Positions 23,611-36,000 of a DNA stretch of 64,000 nucleotides are shown one piece after another. The stretch comes from Typhlomys cinereus (taxonomy: Eukaryota; Chordata; Mammalia; Rodentia; Platacanthomyidae). Location of the stretch: assembly GCA_023101885.1 (NCBI GenBank), contig JALPQD010000294.1:1229501-1293500 (forward strand), read 5' to 3'. The notes beneath the pieces are model-generated. The model was not told the origin of the DNA. It ran no database searches and was given only the letters and a program-made list of their open reading frames with translations. Numbering within the stretch: the stretch's first letter is position 1; every line of letters begins with the position of its first letter. Made by a program: the position numbers and the translations under genes.

Positions 23611-26600
23611 ATAGAAAGTGATTTATTTCTTTTTAGCATCAGATATTCTAAAACTGCCATGGAAGATTGCATAAGAAATTCTTGGCTGTTACTTTAAAGT
23701 CCTGGTCAATTCCTTTTGTGAAGGAGGTGAGAATGCTGTGTATGCTCATTCTCTGATGAGAATAGCAACCACAAGTGTTTCTATGTTGCCTGACCAGACA
23801 TTGGAAATTGAAAGCAGATCCAACCTGTTTCCAAAAAAAAAAAAAAAAACCTGAAGTCATTGCTGGGAGATAATCTCTCTTGTTGAGGTAAAAAATGATT
23901 TGTACTCACTTTTTTGGAATTAACAGTTAAAGTTCTCTGGCTATAGATCTACAGTGTAAATATAACATCTGTGGTAGGTGAGACTACAGGATGACATTAA
24001 AAACAGTTGAAACCTTCTGAAATCTGGATTTCATTTGCTAATTAAATAGCATTTACTCCAGAGTCACTTTTGAACAGTGGCCAAATCATTTGCTTGATAT
24101 ATATTGACATGTCAAGATGGACAAGATATATAAAACACCTTAATCTAGTGACTGGTGCTCAGGAAATCCTAATTTTCCTTTGCCCTTTCTACAGTGTTTG
24201 ACGTAGGTCCTTTGGCCAACTGGAATTGGTTTCTTGAGTTTCTTGCCATTGTCTCTGGACCACTCATGAATAAACACACAGACTTGGTAGGAGAAGGGCT
24301 GACAGTGCCTAGAAGAGTTTCAGGGAACTAGGATTTAAAGAGAAGTATAAGGTGCTGACTGCATAGCAGCTAGAACAGATGTGGACTGTGGAAAATGCTT
24401 GGTTTTAGGTAGCAGTCGTCTCTTTATCTAGTCCTGGTAGTCAGCACAACTGTGTAATTCAAGAGCTTATTTTCTTCTGTTATTTCTCTGGGTTCTTTTG
24501 TCTTTCTCTTTCTTTCTTTTTTTCCATGACACATGAAGATAACATAGTGTTTAAAATTCTCTACTTAGTTGAGAAAGGCCAGGTCAAGGGCATTTTCTGG
24601 CCAACAAAAGAAAAGACGAGCATGTCACCATTCCAGTTTCAACAGTGTGTCTTCAGGTCTGTCTGACTCAGTGGCCTGCACAACAGTCAGCTCCCAGGGG
24701 AGTCAAAAGCAGAGCCCAGATCAGTGTAAAAAATTAAGTCCCTTGAGCTCTTTCTATGAGGTTATCTGCTATATGACTCAAATTCACAACCACAAAGAAG
24801 TCAGTACACCTTTTCAACTACATAAAACAGTGTTTATTTTTATAAGTGCAGGTGGAACATGAAAGGGATTGTGTCCCAGGGCTTTGTTCAAATCCTCTCT
24901 TTTACTCTTGGAGAAAAACAGAGGGAATATGGTCTGAAGATAACATCTGGATCTCCAAGTATGTAATAAATTCACACATTTACACATTTATAGATATGAT
25001 AATTGATATTGACCAATTGGAAAGAACATTTCTCTTTATTAGAATGTTATCACAATACTAAGTTGATCATCAAGAAATCTAACTGAAAATGACTGCACTT
25101 TGTGAAATTTAAAGTTTTATATATGTTATAATGTGTAATTTTTTAAACTAATAATTTGTAATGCATAATATATTTACTATATATCTGTAGATAAATAAGA
25201 TACATGTTATACATGTTTTTAAGTTCCAATGATGAGTTAGTTATTTCATGGAAGAAAGTAAATTTTGACAATAGGTTTTAAGTATTAAAATCGCCATGTA
25301 ATGAAGCATTTCAGACAAGGACTTTCCAACCTGAGGATTCTTTGTTGCTCCTTTCAGAGCCTTGTGTACATGACTTAGAGGACAGAAATAATAGAATTAC
25401 TGCCCCTCAGATTCAAATGCTTGTTTGCTATTTTTATAGTTCTGGTTATTTTCAGAGTGTTATCTTTCTTTTAGGAAGGTGAATTAGTGAGTCATTACTG
25501 TATCTATACAGTACATTTTTGCCAAAAAGTTATAAGATGCATATGGTACTTATATAAGGACAAAATTTTCAAATGAAAGATTTTAAATTGATTTAAATTT
25601 TATTGAAGAAGAATGTATGTTTCACAAATTAGAGGCACATTTTGCTAAAGAAAATTATAAGAATAAACTTTGGATCCTTGATGTTGAGAGTATCACTGAC
25701 CCAATGTAGCATAAGAATAATAACTGTAATTATTATAAAGGAAGTGAATTATGTAAAGGAAGTGAATTTCTCCAGTGAGTTCTGGGTGTGGCTAAAGAAG
25801 GCAGGGACGTCAATAAAGGGGAAATGAGACAAGGATACTGAGATTCTCCTTCCCTTCAGAACAAAAGCCTGAGATCACATAGCAGGAGATTCCTTTAAGT
25901 ATTCATTGCTTAAGGAATCCCTACTCCATTAAGGCAGTCCTTACTCCATTAAATATAGGGCAAGCGCACCTGGGGTCGTGACTTCATCATGCTCTTTCCT
26001 CCTTTCTGTTGGTGTAGATGTCTATTTGACCGAGAAGATGTAAATTCATTGTGTTTCCCAACAGTGTACAAACTCAGCCAAGTCTCTTCTTTAACTGTCT
26101 GTACTGATAATTTTCCAGAATCCTAGATTTCGCCACAGCAATTCCTACTCTACCTTTTTTCTGAGTCCACAATTTCTGAATTCACCCAGCCTGTTTCAGA
26201 GTAGCACTGGCCCTGGTGACCATTCTCACTGCCTTGAGTGTTCTGTGTTGCCTGGTTCTGACATCCTCTCATCTTGATGCTCCTCATCATCATCTTAGGA
26301 CCCTTCTTTTTGTTTATTTTAATGAAGCTAGTACAAATATGTCCATTGAAAAATCTAAGTCCCATACAAAAATGTACAAATCAAATCAAAAGGAGCAGTA
26401 TTCTGTTGTATACACTTCTACATGAATAACTTTATTAACTGCTAATGAAAATTAGAATTTTTCTGGAATCTTCTGACAAGATTTTTTTAATTTTAAAATG
26501 CTTTCTCTTTAGTGAAGCCATTTTTGGAGTTAGTCATGAATTCCATCTTGTCATCTTGACTCCAAGCCTGATCTTCTTTTGCTCTAGACCCTCAGATTTA

Positions 26601-27559
26601 ACAAGTAGCTTCAAGTTAAGAAAAGGTTTTCTAACAGTTTAGTCTCTGTAAAACTTCCATCTCCCACTGAAAACCATAGTCAGGAGTGAAGCCATTGCAT
26701 GCTAGAACTTCAGGGCCAGTTGGAAGGTCATTATGAACACTCACATTGACCAGTCTTATTTATCATCACAAACCTATAAGTGCACAGTCCTGACAAAGGC
26801 AGCCTCTCTGTGCACACGTGAAATTTTTAAAAAGATGAGGATGTGAAGGGGCTGAGGTCTGATTACCAAAAATCAGCACAATGAAAACAACTGATAATGA
26901 GTATTGAACACTAGAATTCAAATGGCCAGATGTTTTAAGAGTTGGAGTGCCAGTATTCAATTTTCATTTTGAGTACCACATTACAAAAGAACTATTTTTA
27001 AAAATAAAAAAATTGAGAGAAAAGAGAAAAAATTAAAAAGAATATCTAAACCATTGAATAACCTCTTTTTTGTCCCTGATAAACTTTGATCACATCTTCT
27101 TTCTCCATTCCTACTTCTTTTGGAATATGATTATCAGCAATTCTCTGACCTTCACAGAGAAACCTAAGTGAACGTGGGAACTCCCTGTCTGTGACAGTAT
27201 GATTCTTTAAGTTCCTTGAGATGTGTTGTCATTTCACTTCGAAGTGAATCTCTCTGCTGTTCTGTCCAATGACTTTGAGTTTAATGTATTCTCCTTCCTT
27301 CTTATTCCCTAAGTCCTCAGTTGAAGTTTTGCCTCCTGGTTAGACATGGTGATGGTGGTGTCCACCCAGTCTCTACATACAGCAGTGGGCTTGGGTCCAC
27401 AGAACCTTACTCTGAGGTTTACAAATCCAGGACTCTCTTTTCTGCATAGACAGATAAGCTATATTTCATTAGATTCTGGCTTTTTTCTCTTATGTGGTAC
27501 TCTAAATTTCTGTCAGTTACTTTTTGAATACAAAGTGCCGAACTGATCCTGACTATGTC
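23611..27559. other. Unassigned non-coding DNA
   Basis: Nearly 4 kb with no recognised gene or repeat. A 17-18-base poly-A run occurs near 23834. Short local duplications occur at 25735-25770 (gaagtgaatt twice) and 25915-25960 (actccattaa twice). The many small frames overlap in several frames and strands, which speaks against coding. Confidence 0.5.
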
Positions 27560-27790
27560 TCATTCTACCAAGCTTTGCGTCAATATCTCCAATACTTTAC
27601 TGACCTTCCCCCTTCAGTGTGATATCCATGAGGTCAACATTTTCAGAAAATGAAGCCACCGTCTTCCACATCCTGCCCACCTGAGCCCGCTTCTGTTTGT
27701 CTTCAGTTTTGGTGCTGACCCCTCTTTGGGTGCCCCAGCTGGAATCAGGCTGCTAAATAAAAGTGCTCGCTCCCTCTCTCTCCCCCTCCC
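27560..27790 (+). mobile_element. Possible solo LTR fragment
   Basis: The sequence before the pyrimidine tract reads like the end of a retroviral-type LTR: 'ggtgccccagctggaatcag', then a polyadenylation signal in 'gctaaataaaagtgctcgct' at about 27753, then a CT-rich stretch. In rodent LTRs an AATAAA is commonly followed by such a TGCTCGCTC segment. I did not find paired TG..CA ends, a target duplication or a primer-binding site, so this stays tentative. Confidence 0.3.
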
Positions 27791-27858
27791 CCTTCCCCCT
27801 CTTCCTCCCCTCCTCTCTCCTTTTCCCTCTTCCTCCCTCCCCCTCTCTTTCTTTCTTG
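27766..27858. repeat. Pyrimidine-rich tract
   Basis: CT-rich run of CCCTCT/CTTCC type units. The Glu/Arg/Gly-rich minus-strand frame at 27614-27886 is produced by it. Confidence 0.85.
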
Positions 27859-28324
27859 AATAACCAGCAAATTGTATTTCATTCAAATTAAAAAAAATTA
27901 AAAGTTATCACTAAGTAGATGAAAATGCAAGTCACAGATTGGGAAAAGTTATTCATACCACATACATCAAGACAATCACAGCATAAATATCTAAAATATA
28001 TGTGGCTCAATAATGAGACAAAGCACTAAATAGGCAAGTAGGAAAAAAATATAGACACTTCAGTGAAGGAAACATGGGTAAAAATTTAAAGCTGTCCTCT
28101 TGAAGTGTTTGTCTCCATCCCCACTGCTTGTTGTTCAACCCCTACCTCCTCCCAGCCTCCATCACCACTGTTGTTAAATTGCTTCTTTACATAAACTTGT
28201 TCTTTCTTCCCCTCATCTGCCTTCTTTTCTATATCTCAGGACATGTACAAGAAACTCCTTGCTGTAAACTCTTATTTCAGTATCTCTTATTATGTCTGAC
28301 TAATTTCAAATCACCTACTGTGAT

Positions 28325-28560
28325 TCTTCAAAACCCTAGGTTCTCATCTTTGCCCCCTCTTCTCCCTTCTCTCCTATTCTCTTCCCCTCTCCTATCCTTT
28401 CTTTTCTTCCTTTTTCCTTCCTGTCTTCTGCCTCCTCTTCTCCTGGACTCTCCCCTTCTCTCTCTTCTCCTTTCCTGTCCTCATCACTGCCCTTCCCTTA
28501 CTTGCCCCCTCTTGTCCACCATCTCTCCCCTCCCCTCATCTCCAGTCTCCTTTCCTGTTC
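28325..28560. repeat. Long degenerate polypyrimidine tract
   Basis: Over 200 bp that is almost purely C and T on the plus strand, with TCC, CTTCC and CCTCT units and no regular period. It produces a Ser/Leu/Pro-rich frame (28128-28574), which I reject as a gene. Mirror-like purine/pyrimidine tracts can adopt triplex (H-DNA) structure, but no clean mirror repeat is obvious here. Confidence 0.8.
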
Positions 28561-28574
28561 GCCCCACAAGGTAG

Positions 28575-28680
28575 GAGAGCTGACTGCCTAAAGTTGTCTT
28601 TCGACCTCCACACACTGCAGCATGCCTGCTTTTCCCTTCCCCCCTTTTCTTTCAAATGAATAAATAAAATACTTTTTGAA
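28575..28680 (+). mobile_element. B3/B2-like SINE 3' fragment
   Basis: The segment 'aaagttgtctttcgacctcc' followed by 'acacactgcagcatgcctgc' and an A-rich 'aaatgaataaataaaat' end is the typical 3' half of B3-type rodent SINEs. The head is missing or lost in the preceding pyrimidine tract. Confidence 0.6.
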
Positions 28681-29379
28681 AAACCAAACAAATACAAAGA
28701 AGATATTAAAATATTAGTTAGCTTTTAATTTTGTAGGTTAGGTATGAATTAATGTATTTTTAAAGAAACTACTAAGCAAATAGAAAAGTAGCCTGGAATA
28801 GAAATAGAAAAAAATTACAAATATGAAAATAATCTAAATTGAGACAAGAGAATAATGTAGAAGAAATGTGCATCTAAAAAGCACAAGATGCTCTTCCTAT
28901 CAGATTTCTGGAAAGGCCTCCTGTTCCACTTTGCTAAGTTTTATGATAAACAGATGTTTGAATTTAATGAATCTTATATGTCTGAATGATTATTTAAATT
29001 TTTGGTTTATCAGTTTTCAGTTTTGAGTTATAATTTTTAAAAAACCCTCCAATTTCAGGTTATAGAGGAAGTTTCAACTTATATTTTCTTCTGTAGATTC
29101 ATTGTTATGAAACTGATCTTTTGTAATTTGACATGACATATGTCTTTGAAGTATACCAAGTTTACACAAGCAATTACGTCTATTTCTGGGTCTTCTATTT
29201 AGATACATTTACATTTGCAATCACATATTTTAAAATTTTACAGGGGTATTTCATTCCCCTGTGGCTCTTCTTTTCAAGAGTTAGAATGTTTTCTACATTA
29301 ATTAGCCTGATACATCTCAGAGTATGGGGAAAAATTATTTTGTCAGAGAAAGTAAAAGTTAATTAACATAAGGACACCT
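28681..29379. other. Unassigned AT-rich DNA
   Basis: No gene recognised. It leads into the fossil L1 that starts at about 29380 and part of it may belong to the same element's 3' side. Confidence 0.45.
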
Positions 29380-29747
29380 GATCTGTCCTTGACACTGAGT
29401 CTCTATGTCCAAGAACATAGTATATTTTTCCATTCATTCACCATTATTTAGTATATTTCAATAATATTTCATAATTTTTTTAACTTTTTGAATGGCAATG
29501 TTTTGAATGCAGTAGATCAGATTTTGCATATGTAGTTTGATGAGTCTTGGCAATCATTCCTCCCTAATCACTTGGCCTCCTGTGATATAAGCAAATGTGA
29601 CTTGGATTTCCTATTAGGTTTCAATAATCTTTGTAAATGAGTCACACAGTGTGGCATTTTTGTGCCAGGTACTCTACTGCTCATAATGTTTTTGAGAGTC
29701 ATCCATATAATTGGTTGTGTCAGTAATTTATTCTTTTTTTTAATTCA

Positions 29748-29795
<48 letters not shown>

Positions 29796-30390
29796 ACCAC
29801 GGACGAATTCGGGAACCACTGTGGAGTGCCTCCACCTCCTCCTTGTTTGCTCTGCCCCAGGATTCACAGGCTCCGCCCTACCAGGACCAGAAACGCAGGC
29901 CACCCTCGCTTCCACCTGGCGTCTATACGTGGAATCTGGGATCCGAACTCAGGACCTTCTGCCTGCAAGGCAGAGGCTTAACCCCTGAGCCACCTCTCTA
30001 GCCCAGTAATTTATTCTTTTTTATTGATCAGTATTATTCTACTGTACAGTTATACAAAAAGTTTTTCCTACAGTTTCATGCTAATTTTATTTTTTTGAGT
30101 TGTTCCCAATTTAGAGCTGCCATGGAGTTTATGTTTAAGACATTTTGTGGAATTATGTCTTCATCTTGGATAAACATCTAACATTGAAAATGTTAGATCA
30201 TAGAATAGAATATTCAATTTTTTAGGAAACTGTCAAGTAATTTTCCAAGGTTGTGTTTTTTCCTATTCCCGGCTTCACTGCTTGAGAGCAGTCGTTGTTA
30301 TTCTTGCCTGTAGGCATTCAACAGTGTCAGCTTCTTTAATTACAACTTTCCTTATTAATATTCCCATGCTTTGTTTGTGCCCATGAAATA
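29380..30390 (-). mobile_element. Fossil L1 (3' part of ORF2), split by a DIP SINE
   Basis: Reading the plus strand gives the reverse complement of the end of L1 ORF2 and beginning of the 3' UTR: 'ctgctcataatgtttttgag' then 'agtcatccatataattggtt' before the SINE, and 'attattctactgtacag' after it, followed by 'aggaaactgtcaagtaattt' and 'tccaaggttgtg', all in the order known for mammalian L1s. It is far more diverged than the full-length copies. The SINE sits at 29740-30003. Confidence 0.7.
29740..30003 (-). mobile_element. DIP-type SINE, young-looking, with perfect target duplication
   Basis: The best-preserved DIP copy. On the minus strand it starts at 30003 with 'gggctagagaggtggctcag', has an A-box region near 29980-29992 and a B box (complement of 'gggatccgaactc', 29938-29950), a GC-rich body and a tail of about 21 CA units ending CAATTGAAT plus A-run. 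It is flanked by a perfect 19-bp duplication, cagtaatttattctttttt, at 29721-29739 and 30004-30022. Several intact CpGs (for example in 'ccacggacgaattcggg') suggest recent insertion. Confidence 0.92.
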
Positions 30391-31062
30391 AAATATACAT
30401 AACTGAAAGTGTGAACAAGAATGTCCAGATATTCCACATGAATTCCAAAGATAACCTTTTTATATTTATTTATTTATTGTACAGCTGTCCAATCATCCCT
30501 ATATTCAATCATCACTGTATCTTCTTTTTTCTGCATCTTAAAGTTAATTGTAGGTAGCAGCATCTGTTATCCCTGAACACTTCAGCATCCCATGTTAATC
30601 ACAGGGAAATATTTGCTTTCTGAGAAGTTGAAGCTTTTCAGTTTTATATATTTTCCTCAGTTTTGGTTTATCTGCTGCTAATGTTTAGATAGAATACTGT
30701 AGATGTGATATTGTACCATACCTTAGTCTATCTCATCTGGACGTGCCTGATGTAAATTTGTCTCCCATTAGTGGTATTAGCTTTGATCACCCCAACGTTG
30801 TGTTTTTTAGTTGCTCTAGGAAATAGTTAAACTTTTCTTTTCTATTGTAACTAATAATTCATGGAATGACATTTTAAGACCAATTGAATATACTGTTCCT
30901 CATCAAATTTTCTTTTGTGTTGAATATCTATCAATGTTTCTGCCTCAAAGTACACTTTAACAATTACGGCTGAAAATGACTTTCCAATACATAACTTTAT
31001 ATCCATCATTCTTCACTAAATTAAAAGAACTTTTCTTACATACCTATGTATCTACTCATCCA
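30391..31062. other. Unassigned AT-rich DNA
   Basis: Continuation of the AT-rich sequence right of the fossil L1; parts may be L1 ORF2 or 3' UTR relics, but no block is clear enough to call. Confidence 0.45.
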
Positions 31063-31128
31063 TTATCTATCTTTTATCTATCTATCTATCTATCTATCAT
31101 CTATCTATCTCTATCTCTCTATCCATTC
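31063..31128. repeat. (ATCT)n microsatellite
   Basis: TATC/ATCT tetranucleotide run with interruptions, continuing as CTCT-rich sequence to about 31155. Confidence 0.85.
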
Positions 31129-31212
31129 CTCTATCTGCTTCTCTCTCACTCTCTAGATCTTCTATGCATCTTTCTGTCTATCCATGTATCATTTATCCAT
31201 GTTTTTGATCTC

Positions 31213-31530
31213 TCATGTATGTGTTTGTTCACATGTGTGGAGATGTGCATTTATCTATGTGTACATGCATGTGGAGGCCTAAGGTTGATGTTGGATATTT
31301 TCCTTTGTTGCTTTTCATTTTATTTACTTATAGTATCTCTTACTGAATCTGGAACTCACCAATTCAGTGTTTATTTTTCTATGTCAAGTATATTATCCAT
31401 TAAGTCATGTTTCCATTCCATTGGTTGGGTATTAAGACATGTTTTTGCTATATAGTCCAAACTGGTCTTGAGTTTTGTCAGTGTCCCATGGACTGTGATT
31501 ACAGATATGCCCAAAGTGTATACCTCTCTT
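31213..31530 (-). mobile_element. Diverged B4-like/B1-like SINE remnant
   Basis: Minus-strand B4-type order is seen in part: 'acatgcatgtggaggcctaa' (tail side, 31263) then 'ctcttactgaatctggaact' (31338) and 'caccaattcagtg', followed at 31435-31530 by a B1-like block ('ttttgctatatagtccaaac', 'ctgtgattacagatatgccc'). The ID-like head was not found; two separate old insertions are possible. Confidence 0.5.
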
Positions 31531-32046
31531 TCATTTTCAGTCATCATATGATGGATGGAGTTCTGTTTTATTCAGTGGGTTGTATCTATTGCTATCTTTG
31601 ATTATTTTGATACTAACAATATCTCAGATTTGACCACCAGAAAATAATTCAGGGAGGCTCTTGTGCCTTCTTGTTCTTCCCTCCCTCTGCCCCATATCAT
31701 TTTCCATCTCTCCTCCTCTTTCCATTTCCCTTATTCTCTCTGTCTCTTTCTTTATTATTGCATATATCCCATGCCTCAGAGAATTGTCCTATTTTATCCT
31801 TTCAACACGCTTTTCTTTTTTTATTACTTTCTTACTTCATGCTACAAAAACATTCTACCTTCATCTTATGTCTTCCTGCTTATTATTAGTATAAAGCATT
31901 TCTCCAAAAAGCCATGATTCCTTGTAGTATAGAATAGTGTAAGGAAGCAAAGATCTTGTAGCAAGCAGATGTGCTCACTGTTGTTGTAACATCAATGCTT
32001 CTCTGTCCTTTGAGGGAGTAGAAAAACACTATAAAGAGCTCAAGAT
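31531..32046. other. Unassigned DNA, CT-rich in part
   Basis: A CT-rich stretch at 31660-31780 gives three overlapping Pro/Ser/Leu/Phe-rich frames on one strand, a sign of composition rather than coding. No repeat recognised. Confidence 0.5.
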
Positions 32047-32116
32047 CAATTCTTGTTTTTTTTTTAACATTTTTATTATTATTTCCGCTCATACAAACTT
32101 AGTAGGTACACCGGTT

Positions 32117-32205
32117 CCCTCCCTCCCTCCTCCTCCCCCAAGCCCCCTGCTCCCTCTCCCCTCACCACTTCCTCCCCATCCCCCAGTGCCTCCCCTCTCA
32201 ATCCC
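32117..32205 (-). other. G-rich tract of the L1 3' UTR (copy 1)
   Basis: On the L1 sense (minus) strand this is a run of G blocks separated by A and T; on the plus strand it reads CCCTCC/CCCCC. Runs of four or more G-blocks could form G-quadruplex structures, a known property of mammalian L1 3' UTRs. Homologous tracts occur in the other L1 3' ends here. Confidence 0.7.
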
Positions 32206-33092
32206 CGGAGAATCCTTTAATGTACATGCCAGACTCTCCTCTAGGCCCTCCTCTCCGATGATGTGCAAGGACCCAGTGGCATTTCCCTGAACCCTTTCCT
32301 GTGTTCCCCTTAAGCATAGGAACACTAATGTGGCTGTCAATCCCTTGCCTCCAAGGATCTTGGTGCCTTTAGCAAATGCCAGACTTTGTGGGGTCAATAG
32401 TGTGTTGGACATTGCGCAGGGCATGCAAAGTCCTATTATGATTGCTTTGGCCCTAACTTGTGTAGAGTATCTTGCATATCATTGCTCCTCCCATCCTTCT
32501 TCTCTTACAATCTTACCGCCCCCTCTTCCGCAAATTTCGTTTAGCTTCAGGATGGGGAGAGATTAGTCTGGCCTAGTTCTAGGTTGTTGATATAGAGTCT
32601 CTGAAGTTCTGGATCATGGTTTGTTGATTTTCTTTTGCAGTTTTGCTGTTCCTGCAATGCCCTTCACTCCATCCTGATGTCACCCCCTGGCCAGAGACAA
32701 AAAGCTGTTAAACTGGAGTCTTGTTATAAGAGCACATGCAAAGGTAGATGTAATAAAAGTAGGAAGCCACAGTGAGGAAGGGGTCAATCACCCATTTGCA
32801 AAATGGTTACTTTATATCTGCCAGACTATATGCCCTCCCCTTCTGGTGAGATCATACCCCCTCAGTTGTAAATGATCAGGAACGAAAGTCTGTGAACTTA
32901 ATCAGATGTCTCATTACTTACTTGCAGTCCTTGATGGAGGCCTATTTTCTCTGCTATAACATGGTCCCCTCTCTCCTTGTTTCTGGTGTGGCCCTCCTAC
33001 TCCATCCCTCCTGTTCATAATCCTTGCAATTACTGTAGGTATTACAGAGATTTATCTTTGAGTGTCTCTAAGTGGGCTGGGTGGGTTTGGAA

Positions 33093-36000
33093 CTAGGAGC
33101 CACCTATTAGGGAGTACATATGGCACTTAATTTTCTGAGTCTGGGATACTTCACTCAAGATAATTGTTTCTAATGACATCCATTTCCCGGCATATTCCAG
33201 TAATTCATCATTTTTGATGGCTGAGTAGTACTCCATTGTATAGATGTATCACATTTTCCTTATCCACTCGTCAACTGTTGGACATTTGGGTTGATTCCAT
33301 GACTTTGCTATTGTAAACAGTGCTGCTATGAACATGGTCATGCTTGTACTATCGAGGTGAATTTTTGGTGTATGTGGGATTATTCCCAGAAGTGGAATAG
33401 CAGGGTCATATGGCATTTCAATCTTCAATTTCTTTAAGAATCTCAGCCAGAGTGGCTGTATGAGCCTGCATTCCCACCAGCAATGTAGGAGAGTTCCCCT
33501 CTCTCCACATACTCTCCAGCATTTGTTGTTGTTTGTATTGTGGATTTTTGCCATCCTGACCGGGGTGAGATAATATCTCAGGGAAGTTTTGATTTGCATT
33601 TCCCTGATGGCTAAGGAAGTGGAGCATTTTTTAACATATTTGTTAGACATTTTAATTTCATTCCTGGTAAAGTTTCTTTTAAGTTCCAGGGCCCAGTTTT
33701 TAATTGGGCTATTAGTTTCCTTGGTGTTTAGTTTTCTAAGTTCTTTGTGCACTCTGGGTAGTAGAGCTCTATCAGATATGTGGTTAGTGAAGATTTTCTC
33801 CCATTCTGTGGGTTGCCTTTGAGCTCCTGTGACAATCTCTTTATCTGAACAGAAGCTCCTTAATTTCACAAGATCCCAACTGTTGAGAGTTGGTAGCAGT
33901 GACTGTGCCATTGGATGTCTGTTTAGGAACTGTTGGCCTAGCCCAATCAGCTCAAGGGATTTCCCTACCCTTTTATAATCTCTGGCCTTATATCGAGGTC
34001 CTTGATCCATTTGGAATTAAGTCTTATACATGGTGACAAGTGTGGGTCCAGCTTTAATCTTCTGCATGTGGAGATCCAGTTTTGCCAGCACCATTTGTTG
34101 AAGATACTGTTCTTTTTCCATTGGATTCTTTGGGCCCCTTTGTCAAAGACCAAATGGCTGTAATTTTGTGGGCTTATATCTGGGTTTCAACCCTTATCCA
34201 TTGATCTGTGTGTCTATTTTGGAGCCAGTACCAGGCTGTTTTTATAACTATGGATTTGTAGTATACACTAAGGTTTGGTATGGTGATACCTCCAGCAGTG
34301 TTTTTGTTACTCAGGATTGTCTTTGCTATCCTGGGTCTTTTGTGCCTCCATATGAATTTTGAGATTGTTTGGTCAACTTCTTTAAAGAATTGCTTTGGGA
34401 TTTTAGTTGGTATAGCACTGAATTTGTATATTGCCTTTGGTAGGATGGTCATTTTTACGATGTTGATTCTGCCAATCCAGGAACATGGGAGGTTTTTCCA
34501 CCTTCTGGTGTCTTCTGCAATTTCTTTCTTTAGGGTTTTAAAGTTTTCATTGTAAAGGTCTTTTACCTCCTTGGTTAGGTTTATACCAAGGTATTTTATT
34601 GCTTTAGGAGCTATAGTAAATGGGATTGTTTCTCTCAAGTCTTTTTCACTTCTTTCATTCTAGGCATATAGGAAGGCCACTGATTTTTGTACATTTATTT
34701 TGTATCCTGCCACCCTGCTGAACTTCTCAATTAGTTCCAGGAGCTTCCTGGTGGAGTTTTTGGGATCACTCATATATAAGATCATGTCATCTGCAAATAG
34801 GGATAGCTTGACTTCTTCCTTGCCGATTTGAATCCCTCTTATGTCCCTTTCTTGTCTTATGGCTTCAGCTAAAACTTCAAGTACAATATTGAATAGAAGT
34901 GGTGAGAGTGGACAGCCTTGTCTAGTTCCTGATCGAAGTGGGAATGCTTCCAGTTTTTCCCCATTGAGTATAATTCTTGCTCTGGGCTTGTTGTATACTG
35001 CTTTTATTATATTGATAAAGGTTCCTTCCATTCCTACTGTCTCTAGCGTTCTGATCATAAAAGGCCTGTTGGATCTTGTCAAAAGCTTTTTTCTGCATCT
35101 ATCGAGAGTATCATGTGGTCTTGGACTTTGGACTGGTTTATATGATGAATTGCATTTATTGATTTGCGTATGTTGAACCAACCTTGTGTGCCGGGGATAA
35201 AGCCTACTTGGTCCCTGTGAATGATCTTTTTGATATGGTTTTGAATCCGATTTGCTAAGACTTTTTTGAGAATCTTTGCATCTGTGTTCATCAGAGAGCT
35301 TGGCCTACAGTTTTCTTTTTTATGTGAATCTTTATTACGTTTTAGAATTAAAACGATATTAGCTTCATAGAAGGAATTTGGTAGTATTCCTTCCTTTGCT
35401 ATTTGATGGAACAGTTTAAGGAGTATTGGTGTTATTAACTCCTTAAATGTCTGGTAGAACTCTGTGCTGAATCCATCTGGTCCAGGACATTTTTTGGTGG
35501 GAAGATTTGAGATTACTTCTTCAATTTCCTTATATGTTATAGGACTGTTTAAATAATTCACAACTTCCTGATTCAATTTAGGTAAGTTGTGTTTACTTAA
35601 GAATTCATCCATCTCTTTTGTGTTGTCAAACTTCACAGAGTATAAGTTTTTGAAATATGATGTTATAATTCTCTGGATTTCTTGGGTATCAGTAGTGATA
35701 ACTCTATTTTCATTTCTAATTTTGTTAATTTGGGTTTTCTCTCTCTTGCTTTTGGTTAATTTAGCTAGGGGTGTATCAATCTTATTGATCTTTTTCGAAA
35801 GACCAGCTTTTTGACTGGTTGATTTTTTCTATCATTTTCTCAATCTCGATTTCAGATATTTCTCCCCTTATTTTGCTAATCTCCTCTCTTCTACTACTTT
35901 TGGGATCAGATTGCTCTAGTTTCTCTAAAGCTTTAAGCTGCATTGTTAAGTTATTTATTTCTGATGTTTCCATTTTTTTGATGTAGGCATTAAGAGCTAT

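Noticed and set aside
28128..28574. 148-codon Ser/Leu/Pro-rich frame with a hydrophobic start
   Set aside because: It spans a polypyrimidine tract in which stop codons are rare; there is no family resemblance, and it runs into a SINE fragment.
29938..30003. tRNA-like sequence with A and B boxes
   Set aside because: It is the head of a DIP SINE with a target duplication, not a tRNA gene: no cloverleaf closure or CCA-side acceptor stem. The same holds for the other SINE heads.
30976..31455. 159-codon frame
   Set aside because: It runs through an ATCT microsatellite and a B4/B1-like SINE remnant.
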